The translations under genes and the position numbers were made by a program. Positions 11,608 to 24,129 of a stretch of 64,000 nucleotides of DNA are shown piece after piece. Each line of letters begins with the position of its first letter. Positions within the stretch are counted from its first letter, which is position 1. The notes under the pieces were generated by a model. The model saw only the letters and a program-made list of their open reading frames with translations, was not told the origin of the DNA and searched no databases. This DNA comes from Poronia punctata (lineage: Eukaryota > Ascomycota > Sordariomycetes > Xylariales > Xylariaceae): the NCBI GenBank assembly GCA_022579005.1, contig MU401464.1:251337-315336 (forward strand), given 5' to 3'.

Positions 11608-13019
11608 AACTGCTTGGCCCTTGGCATACAATACTCGTAAAACGCAGTGTATGTACTTACATCCCATTTATACATACTTACGTTTCACAGTACCTACGGA
11701 GTGGAGAGAATATGTATGCGCTTCTCTTCTCTGCTCTTCCCTCTTTCTCCCGTTCACTTTGATAAGCCATATGATATATCAGATAAATAGGTAGGTTACG
11801 TAACCCCTGGGTAGACACATGCAAATCAAACCAAGGTGTGCAAACTAGACTACCTAGGCACCAACACAACACAATATAACACAACACAATCCAGAAAAAT
11901 CATATACCAGATTCTTTTCAAAAGTACTGTGCATTCTCTCCCCTGCAAGCATGCCCCTTACCGGATTGCGGCAGGTTCCGTGATTGCGGCGTATTACATA
12001 CCTAGGTATATATATATATATGATTCATTGTCTATTCAACCGGAAATAAACAGAGGTATAGATATATACAAGTACTCTTACATAAGGTACCTAGTATATC
12101 AGACATACATACAGGTACATATCATCAACCTTCACTCTAGACAAGTAAGCCTAAGCCGGGAAATTCCTTACAAGTGATGTACATACGTACATAGATACTT
12201 ACATACTTACCTGCCATGTCTGGTGGACACCATAGGTAATCAAACAGTGACGGGTCGCGTCTCACCTGACCTAAAAGCCCGGTGTGTCTTTCCTGCACAT
12301 AATTGTAAGGCGCACGGCGGGATGCAAGAGATTGTACGTACGTGTACGTGCCTACTGTGGTAAGATGGCACCTATGATCCGAACAATAGTCGTCTAGTGG
12401 GGAGACGGGACCACCGTTAATGTGTGTAACCTACAGTCATGTGGGGTTCGGTATGTAGACATGGGCTAGGTAGCGAGCATATGTTGGGAATGTGTACATG
12501 TATAACATGTAAACCACATGTATTGTAACTTATTAACATGTGGACCAGTGTTAGTAATTCGTTTATAACGCATGGGGGTCAACATATGCCGAGACCGAAT
12601 CATGGCATACTACTACTAGGTTAGGTTGGTTGATCTGCAACATCCTATAGGCATCAGCCTCAAAACTAGATATAGTCGATAGTATTCCCGCAAATGTTGC
12701 CAGAAGGTTAGACTAGGTTACATAGAAGGAAGGAAGGTAACTCCACGTTGGAGAGCCACTGCATGTACCAAGCCCTATATCATGCAGCCCACAGCCCTAT
12801 GCAGTACGTTAGCACATATCAGTACTAGATAGGTTAGCATAGTGGCATCTCCCTATGCAACCCCTCTACTCGTACACTCCTGAATGATGGCCGATCAGTC
12901 GGTATCTGTGCTAGTTTCCGCGGGGACGCAGTACACCTGCCCTGGTGTATCTTACCTAGATGCCTTACCTTGACTACTTTCAAATAATACCCCTTTAATT
13001 TGCCCAAATCGTTGTTTAA

Positions 13020-13047
13020 CTAACTACTATTAAGGAATAGTAGTTAG
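13020..13047. repeat. Perfect 12-bp hairpin (inverted repeat, 4-nt loop)
   Basis: CTAACTACTATT is followed by a 4-nt loop (AAGG) and the exact reverse complement AATAGTAGTTAG. It is not next to any recognised gene end, so a role as a terminator is unlikely. Confidence 0.9.
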
Positions 13048-14731
13048 GTAGGTTAAATGTATGACTGACTCATCGATCTGGGCAACGTCAACAGCATCTC
13101 GCAAAAGAAACGACCAAGGCAGGCTCTCAAGGCGGCCAGAAAAGACATCTTGCCTATCTCTCCCATTTGTCTAGGCAAGTACACGTACACGCACGTATAA
13201 TACCTTGAGGTCCACCACTCGAGGCACAGGAGGGTGAGAATAATGTGTAAGCTGCTGACAATCGCTATGACACAGCATCCCACATACGACTTTTTTCTGG
13301 TGGTTGCGATTTGCGCCTATGTCTTACACCGATTTGACTCGGTTAGTTTGCGTGGTGGCCTGTCTTGGGTATGATGCTTGATCATTGCCAGCAATGTTTA
13401 ACCTTTATGTAGAATGGTAGGTAGGTAGGTAGCCAGTGGCAAAGAACCTATAAACATGTGGACTTCTGGTAGCGCGTATGGTAGCCCAATATTGTTAATA
13501 GATTATGGACTTGGAGTAAAGAAGACCAAAAGACCACACGATATGGCAGGTAGGTGTTACGTATACCTGAGGGAAAGATACAGCACAGAAGGGAGCACAA
13601 GAACTGTTGAGTATAGACGGAAAGTATGATAGGAATTATGAAACTAGATGACAATGAAGCAAGCTAGGAAAGGTGTCAGGTTACACATGACTGGCACTTT
13701 ACCTCATTTGTCCATTAATACATCCTATTTAAGCCGCCTTGCCGGGTTCTCTTTCCCGTCCGTGGCCGGGTTGGCGCCTTCTTCCAATTCGTTCATCTCC
13801 AAATCCTTTGATTGGCAAACAACGGGGAGCAAGCGTGTCTGGCTGCAACTTCCACAGCTACCGAGTAGATAAGGCATAATTAGGTAGTACCTGCTTGATC
13901 TAGGTTAGGAGGTACTAGGTATTAGGCATATTGATGGACGGCAGACGCGCACCACTTGGATAATGCGCAGAGGATCTACGGCTACCTAGTCCACAGATGC
14001 ATATTCCCAGATGTGTCATACTTGACCTAATGGATAGGGTATAAATCAAGTCGGATAGCGGGTTGGCCGAGCAATGAATGAGATGCGTGTATAAAATGTC
14101 AGATGCGTACGTTGACAAGTAATCAGTAGTGCTGCTAGATTAGGTATCCTGGGGAGATATGCAAGGACAACGATGAACCCGGTGGCGAAAGGGGGCGATC
14201 TTTGGATATTGTTGTATAGCTTAGTCATCATCGTCATCGTCACCATGCTTTTGCGTCACGGCTTAGTTGCTGGACTAAAGACAAGGTCGATCATTTGCAT
14301 AGCACTTGTGAAACTTGAATACAGGTTAGTTAAAGCAAAAATCTGTGTATACAATGAGTGGCGTAATATGTATTAAGAAGACTATTTATAAATATTTGGA
14401 TGCTAGCTTTCCAGCAGATCTAGTAAATCCTCTGACACTCTTTTTATGTGCGAAATATTAGCCGTTGTTCTGCGTGTTGGCCTGTAGACAGTAAAAGGTG
14501 ATAACAAAGTTGATGAGAGAGCCCGTCGCCGGGACGAGTCTAAGCACAGATGATATGAAGGGGACATAAGAAATTCTAAAAACGTGGGCGGTACAATTAT
14601 GGCAAAGTCAGGAGGTAGATAGAAAGATCCTTTTGGGAGAGGGACGCGAGATAGGTAGAAGTAGAAATATGCAAGTTGACAAAGTTGGGATGGTCCAGTG
14701 TTGTCGCGCTTAAACTGCGTATGCAGTCGGG

Positions 14732-15812
14732 TTACTGGGCGGCTCCCCATTCGTTATACATCCAGTCCCGAAAATTCATGGGTTCGACGTTCACGAGGTT
14801 GTTCAGGTTTGGGTCTCCGAAATTGTACCGGCCGTTAGCTGTCTGAAGGAGGTGCTGCATTGCATAGCATTTTTCTATATCGTTGTTCCGGTCGTAATAT
14901 TCCAGCCATTGGACTATTTCGTGGTACGGTCGAATGATCACTTCGAATTCCACTGGGTTTTGTATTAGCAATGGATCCCAAAGGAATAAGGAGCAGACTT
15001 CATGCGTGACTTACTCTGTGTCACTTCCCTGCAGATTTGCAGAATACTCTGAGGACTGAGCCGGGCTCCGCGCAATTTGAACTCTCGTGGCCAACTGCTT
15101 ATCCCAAGTTCGACAGCAGCAGCTACGAACCGTGCTACATCCAAGGCCGAGGTCATGCAAATCAGGACTTGACGCCCCTGGCTGCTATCTGTCGGAAGTT
15201 CTGCCGTCCCGAGTCCGACGTTAATCATGTAATCTCCTTGGTTGGGGAGACGGCAAGTTCCCCCCATTCTATACGCTCCGAGCCCTCCCCTTGCGAACCG
15301 TTCGTAGAAAACGCCACAGGAGAAGACCGTGTATTTCATTCTAGGGCTCCGCGTCGTCGACCATATGTGAAGTTGCTGGAGAGCTGCCGAGGAATAGTTG
15401 TCAAAAGGATCGGGATTGGGCCGGTGACTTAGGGAGCCCTCAAATTCCGAAGGCACAAAGGTATGTACACCTGCTCGTCCCGCAGCGTCGATAAGGTTAA
15501 GTTGCTCTGCTCCCGATATTGTCGATATTACCAGGTCTACTCCTTGCAGCACATACTGTAGACTATCAGTGTCGTTGTAGTCCACAACTGCAACTTGACA
15601 GTCATAATTAGGATCGGATTCGAGTTCCGGGTGCGGCTACTTCGTGTCAGTGGATCTGGACTCTCAACCGATTGTGTCGATAAACGTACCATTCTCGAGA
15701 GCACAAGTACAGCATGAGCACGCATCGATAGTTCGCTAGCTAATAGAGCAGCAAAGCCGCCTGCACCAGCAATCGCGATCCGCATCATTGCGACAGCTGT
15801 CTTCTTCGCCAT
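14732..15812 (-). CDS. NmrA-like / isoflavone-reductase-like NAD(P)-binding protein, 321 aa
   Basis: Three exons are inferred: 15812-15690, 15636-15015 and 14952-14732. Introns are 53 nt (ATG|GTACGT ... GTAG) and 62 nt (GTAAGT ... GCTAATAC ... CCCAG). The N-terminus has a Rossmann glycine motif (RIAIAGAGGFAALLA, about residues 11-25). The next blocks are VVDYNDTDSLQYVLQGVDLV, ISTISG and VHTFVPSEFEG, characteristic of the atypical short-chain dehydrogenases of the NmrA/PCBER/isoflavone reductase group. Such proteins are either NADPH-dependent reductases of aromatic or specialised metabolites or redox sensors like NmrA. Substrate cannot be deduced. Length fits the family (about 300-320). The start could be Met1 or Met9/Met10; the short leader before the Rossmann strand makes the later Mets equally good. 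No biosynthetic partner genes are adjacent. Confidence 0.85.
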
Positions 15813-18800
15813 CTTGAATCTCGGACACGGATAGGTTGCTCGGGCTTTTAAGGTGTATGGGAGTCCGAATATAATGAAAAAGGGTAAATATCCAGTTGAG
15901 GAATTTCACGCCGTTCACGGGGATATACTGTGCGATAATCTGCAAGGGTACACGACAAAGACTTCGTTTTGAATTTACTGACCTGGCAAGTGAAGATGAG
16001 CCGGGCCGGCGTAAACCTGGCTGAAGATATAGTCAAGGGGGATGAGCGATGTTACTTTAGCTTTTTGAGCACCGGAATTAAGGCCGAGAAACGCTGAGAG
16101 GACAAGTGTGACATGTCTGATGTTACATGTGGAAATATCGCGCAATAGTGGCAGAGCCGCATAGAACAAATGGGAGTTTGACGACGCAGTGCCCAAGGAG
16201 ATACAGACCGAGGAGCGGATGGATACTAGCGGTGGACCTAGGTGGATTCACGGACAGTCGAGAGCCCAAAGGCGTATTTGATCCCATCTTTGTCGAGATA
16301 CGCCCAGGATTCTGAACAAGCCCCTTCCTAGTATACGACAACCACCGTGTATACCGGTCCACAGGGGTGCTAGCTGACCTTCGGCTGTGGTACCCTTGAA
16401 AGAAGCCGAGCTGTGGGCATTTCGCTGTTGAGGACCAGTGATATCCTCGTCCGTGCTAAGAGAAAGGGCCCAGGGGGGTTGTTGCCTGAAAACACGTCAA
16501 GCTAACTTGGCCCATGACATCTTGACATCGGCAATGCCCGGTGTGAGTATGCCCTTCCGAAGCCAAAGGATCATATCAGAGTACGACAAAGGTAAAGAAG
16601 CACTTGATGCCCCTTTATGATATGCTATGATTCAGTAGCCTGGGTTACATCGACAGAGCTCGATAGTCTTAACCATTGAAAAGAGTAGTTCTCGCGGTGA
16701 ACGAGGTTACATGTTGTAACACACAGAGCGCGGCCCAAAGTCGGAACACATGGTAGTATCTCTTGTAAGGTAGTGGTCGGGGATAATAGAGTACGCAGAG
16801 GAGTCTGGGTAGCGGGTGCCAAGGAACGGTTCACATGACGGCTATCCGGCGTGCATTGCATAGGGCAGGGGCGGAAGAACTATGGGTGCAAGTTCCAAGT
16901 AAAGACTACCGAAACACCATGTGCAGTCAACGTAGGGATCCAGTTTGACCACACCAGCCACAGCCTAAGGCATATTGTTATTTCAGCGGCGGATGGGCTC
17001 GTATAGCAACAAAACCACTGTCAGCCACATAAGGCAAACTGACCAGGCAAACATACTACAGAGCACATGGCCAAAAAGGAGGCGGCCCCCAGACCAACGA
17101 GATCAGGAGTGCTCTGTAGGTCACCGAGTGGCTAATGCCTAAACTAAGCTTAGCTAAGTAATAGTGCCTGGTCGGGATGAGAGGACAGGACGAGATGTTC
17201 AGACCGGATACTACGCTATTCCCTCCGGTGAAATGGAAGAGAATCTGTCTGGGTTTGCCATCCCATTGGGTGTCCCATGCTTTTGCGAGGGCAAGGTTGA
17301 GGAGTTGTAAACTGGTGAGGGGCGCTACAGACGGCGCGCAGAACTGGCGCATAAGTTATAACAATGTATACTCGTGGGTCAAAAGGTGAGACCGTGAGAC
17401 GAGATGACTGGCCCGACTCGGTGGGATTCCCCGTGGCCGGCATGCATGTTGTAGAAAGTACCGGTATAGGGAAGTAGGTACAACTTCGGCTACCTAGTCG
17501 GGGGGAGCAGAAATCTTGCATGTTCCCTGTAAATATTTCTTTTCGAATTTTTTTATTGGAAGAGGTCGAGTAAACTCTAGATGAGGTTAAAATGAGGAGG
17601 ACATTTGGGGGCCAGAAGATGATCATCCGTCTCTTTGAGACTTGAGTAGACTAGTGTCGCGACCCACAATTGTACGTATCCACAGGGCTGGGGCTGTCGG
17701 TGGGTCCGACCCTTTACGCCTGCTTTACGATACTGGGGGGCTACACAAACTCATGTACCTCTCGCTACTCGTAGATATCGTAGGTCTACATACGGTTACG
17801 GTTGTATCCTCAGGAGTTCAGTCCACCGAAATAATGAATGCAACCTGCGCCCTATCTGGAGAACAAGAAGCACACTAACCTGGGATACAGATTGTCACCC
17901 ACACCATCCCGACTTCATTAGGCAAAAGAAGGCTCAGGTAGGTATCCATCTATCTATCTAGACTCCCCGTTGTAGCCGCCGATCTTCTCACCCGACACGT
18001 CCCAAGACGCAACATCCAAAACGTCCTGCATGGGCCCAAAGTCGGGAAGTTTACGAGTAGGTACTACTGCAACTTTGAGCAAGTCCTAGGTCTACGAGTA
18101 CATGATTTTTCTACCTATCAGAATTTTCCCAACACCCCATTGCCGTGGCAACAACGCCCTAAGGGTTGATTGCGCGACTTCCCTTCGTTAACCCCGTCCA
18201 TCCATCTGTAGGTACAAGTAGGTAGGTGCAGGTGGCATACTCGTAGGTACCTAACCTAGCTACTTAGTATCTTTCGTCTCTCTTCCGCTTCTTTTAGCGT
18301 TGACTCATACCAAAATCCCAATAGACGTGACGCATTGTCATGTCCAGACCGCAAGTCTGCATGAGGGTACGTAAGGTATGGAGCAGCAGCCTACGTCCAC
18401 TGCCGACTCGAGGCTCGATCCCTAACAGGCGGCCACCTGCCGAACCAAGGAACCTCGAGCCGGAAGGTGATCTACTAAGCATATTACTCGAGTATCGTCC
18501 GGTATGCCAACCCTGGGAAGTATGTATGGTGTTTCTTTGCACGAGCTCGCCCCTTCTGGAATCTAGGACACGGTGATATTAAACCGACCGAATCACATAA
18601 ATAGCGGCCCACTCGGCTGATGTTGCTCTCGGTCCTGCACCCATCACAAGCGAGATCGAGCAGTAGGTACTCAGTTGGAACCCAAACCATGCAGAATTTT
18701 CTTCCTTTACCCCGGCCAGGTGCGCCCAGGTAGCAGCCTCATGTAACATCATAATTAGAAGTCGGGACCTTATCGTTGCAGCAGACCTGCCCCAGCCCAA

Positions 18801-19357
18801 CAGGCTGGCCCGTCCAATGGTTGGCTCGTGTTTGCGCGAGTGAAATATATCCCGGACATCTAGTGACGCCGTGTCGGATCTTCAATGTTCTAGAAAACGA
18901 GTTAGAAGGGTGTCATGCTGTTACGTTGCCATGAAGGGAGGCCGGAGGTGTTATCAAAAGGAAGAAACAGCCGTGGTTACTCACACGCCCCCTGAAGGCC
19001 GTGTACTTATGAGTAACGTGAAGGTCTATGGTACAGGTCTAAAAGGTGAGGCTGTGGATTGGCTTATGAGGATTGCATGTGGGAGAATTACTTACTTTCA
19101 TATACTACAATAGTGCTCGCGGTTCTCAAAATCAAACTGAACCAAAGACTTTATCATCATGTCTCCTCTTCGGCTTAATCTTAAAATGGTCAGGTAGGTA
19201 GTGCCAGATCATCTTTGCATTTTCTGTCTTCTAGTACTCCAGGAACTAGCTATTGCATTAAATTATTATTCCTCCAGCGCCTTGGGTATCATGGTATCAT
19301 GGCATCGTAAACTCTCCTCTAGAGAGTGGTCGCCAGTCTTAAAAAACACAGCGTACT
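15813..19357. other. 3.5-kb gene-poor region
   Basis: No gene with a recognisable product or consistent splicing was found on either strand. Four exact TACTCGTA/TACGAGTA octamers occur (17766, 18052, 18093, 18238), three of them within 194 bp. Short frames between 16.1 and 17.6 kb have scrambled, non-family-like translations. Confidence 0.5.
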
Positions 19358-20059
19358 CTATAGAGGACGCTGAGAAGCATCATGTTCAGCCTCTGCCTTC
19401 TTCATGATGTCGTGCTCCGCACCTCGCTGCTGAGTTTTTCCCTCATCGTGCTGCGCCTGATAGCTATTCTGGGCTTTCTGATTGCCGGTAATACCAGCAG
19501 CAGCTTGGCCAAGGCTGCCGGTCACTCGGTCGCTGATGCCACCGACATAGTCGTTGACCTGGCCTTTGGCCTCTTGTTCTTGACCCTCCTTATTCTGGTT
19601 GCGGCCAGCAGCTTTCAGGGACTAGATACAGACGTTAGCACGTGTTAATCAAGAAACTTGGCTGCACACCACAAAGCTCACCTCAGCACCGAGCAGTCCA
19701 CCGAGTGTCTCCTTAGCAGATCCTACAGTCTGATTGTAGGCTCCAGCGGTCCGATTAGAATCATCCTTGGTCACGGCGCCCGAAGAAGACGCAGCGAAGC
19801 CGGGGATCTTGGCGGTTGCTTGAGATGCATCGTATTCGGCATCAGCCTTGTGTTGTTTGGCTTCGCCTTTAGTCTGCAGGAGAGAAATCTAGTAAGTATA
19901 TGTGTCTACTCGAAGGGCCTTGACATTTATCTAAGAGGGATGATGTCTGCGTACCTGATCAACGGTGTTACCCGTGATGCTACCATAGACGTTCTGAGCA
20001 GCACCGGTGACGGCGTCGACGGCCGACTGGAGAGTGGAAGTGTTATTGTTGGAAGACAT
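19358..20059 (-). CDS. CsbD-like / Hmp1-type cruciform-DNA recognition protein, 186 aa
   Basis: Three phase-0 exons are inferred: 20059-19955, 19873-19682 and 19621-19358. Introns are 81 nt (CAG|GTACGC ... CTGCAG) and 60 nt (GAG|GTGAGC ... TATCTAG). The protein is small, hydrophilic and rich in Ala, Gly, Gln and Asn. It has repeated CsbD-like segments: QSAVDAVTGAAQNVYGSITG, GSAKETLGGLLGAEALKAAG and SDRVTGSLGQAAAGITGNQK. Fungal homologues are annotated as mismatched base pair and cruciform DNA recognition protein (Hmp1 of Ustilago). The CsbD fold is otherwise a general stress-response fold, so the DNA-binding role is established only for few members. Hydrophilicity and repetition also recall LEA-like stress proteins. 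The start is the first Met of the frame and directly opens the first repeat. Confidence 0.8.
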
Positions 20060-21191
20060 GATGGAGATGGTCAATGGGTTATTGCAGAGATCGTGTTAGG
20101 TGATTGTGAGTTAAGGTGAGGTTTGTGTTGTTTGTGTAGTAGATAGGTAGTAAGATGAAGAATGTAGAAGGATTGGTGGAAAGGGTCGGAGGCAGGACCG
20201 CCTTATATAAACCCATGAAAGATCCGAACAATGGGGACATAATTCATCCAACGGTAAATTCCAAGTTGTTTCGAACATGGCAGTCGCTCAAAGAACTGCC
20301 TCAAGGGCAGGGACGATGCACTGTGTTTGCTGCTTGTATCATGTATGGTAAGATGCATACGGGCCTTCTTCCATTACTAGTGTAGACTACCGGAGAGTTG
20401 GCGCAAGAAAAGCTGAATCGCTGCGCAGTGCGTACCCCGGACATTATGATGTCATAGCTCCGATCTGTCCTACAGAGTTTTTCAGGGACCTACCCGTTGG
20501 CGTGCTAGGTACCTCAACCCATTTACAGACATCAACTACTTAAGACACAAATTGATGCATGTGACCGATGAAAGATACGTAATGGCCTATAGGTCCCCTA
20601 AAAAGCCCTTTCAACCGCGAGCCGGTACCGAGAACAATGACACATGACGGACCTTGTTTTAAGCCTTCATCTGCGGCCCGATGTTTAGTTACAACTACCT
20701 ATCTACATGTACATAAGTACTGTACGGGTACATGTAGTCTGTAGTGCTACATCTGTGGACTTTAGGACAACTCGGGATTAGCAACCGTGCTTCTCAACCT
20801 TTAATGCCACGGAGGATAGGTTCTAATTTTTCCTCGATTTAACTTTATGATATAACACCCATCACGGAGCAATACAGAGGTGCGCGCGCCTTTTAAAATT
20901 GGGACTGGTATTTCGCAGACTCATGAATGTGGTATATTTTAAGCACTGGCTGGTCCAACACATCTTACAATAGAATCCTTTGATAGAAACCACCCGGCCC
21001 TGGGGCGGCTGGAATAACGACTGTGATAGCAGAATTTGCAAAAAGACAGTAGCTGTCACCCGCCCGAATAGTTGCTGCATTTTCCCATCCTCACCCTTGA
21101 CAAAGTGATCGATCATGGCCCAAACTCCCCTTCGCCGAACACCGGGTATGTGTTATACAGATATTAATCGCTTTTGATGCGCGCAAACCTC
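20060..21191. other. Intergenic region with a 10-bp inverted repeat
   Basis: The promoter of the CsbD-like gene (minus strand) lies at the left and the 3' flank of NFS1 at the right. A perfect 10-bp inverted repeat is at 20703-20712 / 20728-20737. No gene is supported. Confidence 0.6.
20703..20737. repeat. 10-bp inverted repeat CTACATGTAC / GTACATGTAG
   Basis: Both arms match exactly and are separated by a 15-nt spacer. Each arm itself contains the palindrome TACATGTA, so the element could pair in several ways. It lies about 0.65 kb upstream of the CsbD-like start codon. Confidence 0.9.
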
Positions 21192-22941
21192 TTAGTGCTG
21201 GCTCCACTCGATCGTGTCCAGATCGATACCTTCTTGAACCAGTTCCCATAAGGGACTCAGCTCTCTTAGGAACGAGACGCGCTCCTGGACAGCCTTCAGG
21301 ACGTAGTCGATTTCTTGCTCCGAGGTAAATCGGCCAATACCAAATCGGATACTGCTGTGGGCGCTTTCGTCGCTGCTACCTAGAGCTCGTAAGACGTAGC
21401 TGGGTTCCAATGACGCAGATGTGCATGCGCTGCCTGATGACAGTGCGATATCTTTTAGAGCCATGAGTAGCGATTCGCCCTCTACATATGCAAACGAGAC
21501 GTTAACACAGCCAGGGTAGAAATGATTGGGATCGCCATTTTGGGTGGTGTGTTCGAGGGCCAAGAGTCCCTTGAGTAACCGGTCGGACAGCGACTTGATG
21601 TATTTCGAGTCGTACTACGTTTTGTCAGTCTAAAGATACGGGAGAGGCCTGACAGCAGTAATGAGGCAGAATGGAGGGCAATAGATCAGACGCGTGTGCT
21701 GTGTCTCAACAAAGTAATTCCGGTCAAGGAATTCAGCAAGCCATGCATGTTTGAGCGATTCATCATCAAAGGGTTTCAGGGCAGAATACAAGGGGGGGGG
21801 GGGGGGGGGGCTTAAAAAAGGGACTTACCGGCATTTCCTCTTTAGCAATGCGACAGGCTTCACCGAACCCGACCACGAGAGGCGGAGCGATGGTACCGCT
21901 TCGGAGACCACGTTCTTGGCCACCTCCGCTGATAATCGGGTCGAGTCTGACACGAGGTCGTCGTCGGACGTAACAGGCGCCGATGCCTTTCGGGCCGTAA
22001 ATCTTATGAGAAGAGATGGACATCAAATCGATGTTCATCGCATTAACATCGAGGGGAATCTTGCCAACAGCCTGTGCCGCATCTGTGTGAAAGAAAACCT
22101 TCTTCTGCCGGCACAGCTTGCCAATCTCCTCCATCGGTTGTATGACGCCAATCTCGTTGTTGACTGTCATGATACTGACAAGCGCAGTATCGGGCCTGAT
22201 AGCAGCTTCAAGCTCCTGCATATTGATCAGGCCATTGTGCTGTACAGGCAAGTAGGTCACCTCGAACCCTTCATCCTGTAGATGGCGGCAACTATCGAGG
22301 ACGCACTTGTGCTCGGTTTGGCTTGTCACAATATGCTTCTTCTTTCCAGAGCGCCCAAAGAACCTTGCGACGCCCTTTATGCTCATGTTATTGCTTTCCG
22401 TTGCGCCGCTGGTGAAGATGATTTCTTTGGGGTCCGCGCCGATGAGGTCGGCCACATGCTTGCGAGCATCTTCGACAGCCTTTTCACTCTCCCACCCGTA
22501 GGCATGTGTTCGGGAATGGGGGTTGCCATATACTCCAACAAAGAAGGGTAACATGGCATCCAAAACTCGAGGGTCGACGGGGGTAGTGGCCTGCATGTCG
22601 AGGTAGATCGGTCGCTGACCCTCGTCCATCAACGAAGCTTCCTTAAGTACTTCGGCGACAGGACTACCAGCAGCATTTAGGGCGCTCCCCGTCCCTGGCA
22701 TTACCAGTTCACCCTTCTCATTGAGGAAGTCCTTCTTATCGAGTTTGATAGCGGTCTCAACATTGACTTGGGCATTGTCTCTCTTCGTCTCGGAAACGTA
22801 TCCCCTCCGTGAAGATTTTGTTACGGCGGCACCGGCTAATCTCTGGATATGCTGGGACTGTCGCACAGGCGCTGCTGCCAATGATGGTCTGAGGCCAAGG
22901 CACGAAGCCCGCCTCAAGGCTGTAGATGCTACATTGGACAT
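21192..22941 (-). CDS. NFS1: Cysteine desulfurase, mitochondrial (NFS1), 511 aa
   Basis: Two exons are inferred: 22941-21829 and 21614-21192. The 214-nt intron (CCG|GTAAGT ... ACGTAG|TAC) joins EEMP to YDSKYIKSL. It removes sulfur from L-cysteine as a PLP-bound persulfide and delivers it to the ISCU scaffold for Fe-S clusters and to tRNA thiolation. Visible features are an Arg-rich N-terminus suited to mitochondrial import (residues 1-50), [18 protein letters not shown], the PLP lysine in [10 protein letters not shown] (about Lys313) and the mobile-loop cysteine in [10 protein letters not shown] (about Cys435). The typical C-terminus WSQH is present. Length equals that of other fungal Nfs1 proteins. 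Oddity: the intron contains a 19-20-nt homopolymer (G on the plus strand). The gene is divergent from the BAR-SH3 gene across 1.2 kb. Confidence 0.97.
21792..21810. repeat. Poly-G run inside the NFS1 intron
   Basis: About 19 consecutive G on the plus strand (poly-C on the transcribed sense strand), close to the 5' end of the NFS1 intron. Exact length is unreliable in any assembly. Confidence 0.85.
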
Positions 22942-24129
22942 GATGCGTTCACAGGAAATGAAGGGAGAATGGAATCGGATGGGGCGAGATTGGGGAGGAG
23001 AAGGGTTGAAATGAGGCGAAATTAGCTCGAATCGAAGCTAGCTTTATCAAAAGTTGCCGCACCCGAGCTCCGAAAGCTCGGCGTTATCGGTTACCCACTA
23101 TTTGACAGAGTTGAAAGACCACCAACCTCGAACGCGGTAAATAGTTAATACACGCCGAAACCCACTTGAAAGGGAAAGGTAGAGAGCCCAGCTGATGCCA
23201 CCTGGGCGACAGGAAGCCAAGCAGCTGCACGTCTGTTCCAAGGATGTACCTACCGTACCCAGCGGGATAGCTAGAGTCGGTACCTACATGTAATTTGGGG
23301 CACCATGCCGTCATCAAGGGATTTGGAATCCAAGAGAGGGGGGTGAATGACGTTGCACTTCGTACAAAGACAACTTACGCCACCCGTAGAAACAAATCTG
23401 CCCCCATATGTACTTGCGGTAGAGGGGCATAGCAAACCAAAGCACCGTGACACCTTCGCATGAGCTCAAAGCCATTAGAGATTGAATTAGGTACCCTCCT
23501 AGTCTGCTATCTGAATTCATTTGCTTCACTTGTATAACTTTAGGATATCAAATATCTTCGTGAACTTCTCGCAACTACTCCAACTTCTCAAGTACTACCT
23601 ACCTACCTAGAGCCCCTCCCTGTACCTACCAACCTTCAGCACAAACGATTTGTCCTGGCTCAGCCTTAATTTGCCAAGCCACATGACGATGGGCTTACCT
23701 GCATTCTTGTGAACCGGAGGCCCTACTAAGTAGGTACCTAGCAGAAGCTACTAGTCTAGGAATCAAACATTTGGCACTGCCACGGCTACAACGGCTTCAA
23801 TAATTCTATTGGAAACGAATAGATACTGGCATACTGCTAAACACTCACCCAAACTTCCCACCTGACGTGCGGCCTCTTCTCTTTTGTTTATACTCCGTAT
23901 ACCTTGCCTTACCGCCGCGAATATCTAATATAGCGCACTCATCGATTGCGATTTTCCGGAACATTGTAGTCTTTCAGTACTTCTTGATACAACATTTGCT
24001 GAGAGAGAGGCCCGCTTTCTTTGCAACACCTCATTCTCATCCCGGCATTTACCGCATATTCAGGCGACCGTTATTTAAATAAGTCTTTTTGCACAGCAAG
24101 GACTTGAGTAGCCCCAGGCTTCGCAAGAC
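22942..24129. other. Divergent promoter region between NFS1 and the BAR-SH3 gene
   Basis: 1.2 kb without a supportable gene. It contains CTACCTACCTACCTAG-type runs near 23595-23612 and other TAGGTA steps. It must hold both promoters; no specific element can be named. Confidence 0.55.

Larger units (their letters stand above)
10166..14731. other. 4.6-kb gene-poor region with short inverted repeats
   Basis: No gene can be supported. There is dense TAGGTA/TACCTA sequence, two TACTCGTA octamers (11632, 12867), a CCTGAT tandem at 11585-11607, four ACATGT palindromes at 12496-12541 and a perfect 12-bp hairpin at 13020-13047. A transposon relic too decayed to recognise is possible. Confidence 0.55.

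Noticed and set aside
15974..17626. Chain of short minus-strand frames suggesting a decayed gene
   Set aside because: Translations show no family blocks, and I could not build a splice model that links them, so even a pseudogene call is unsupported.
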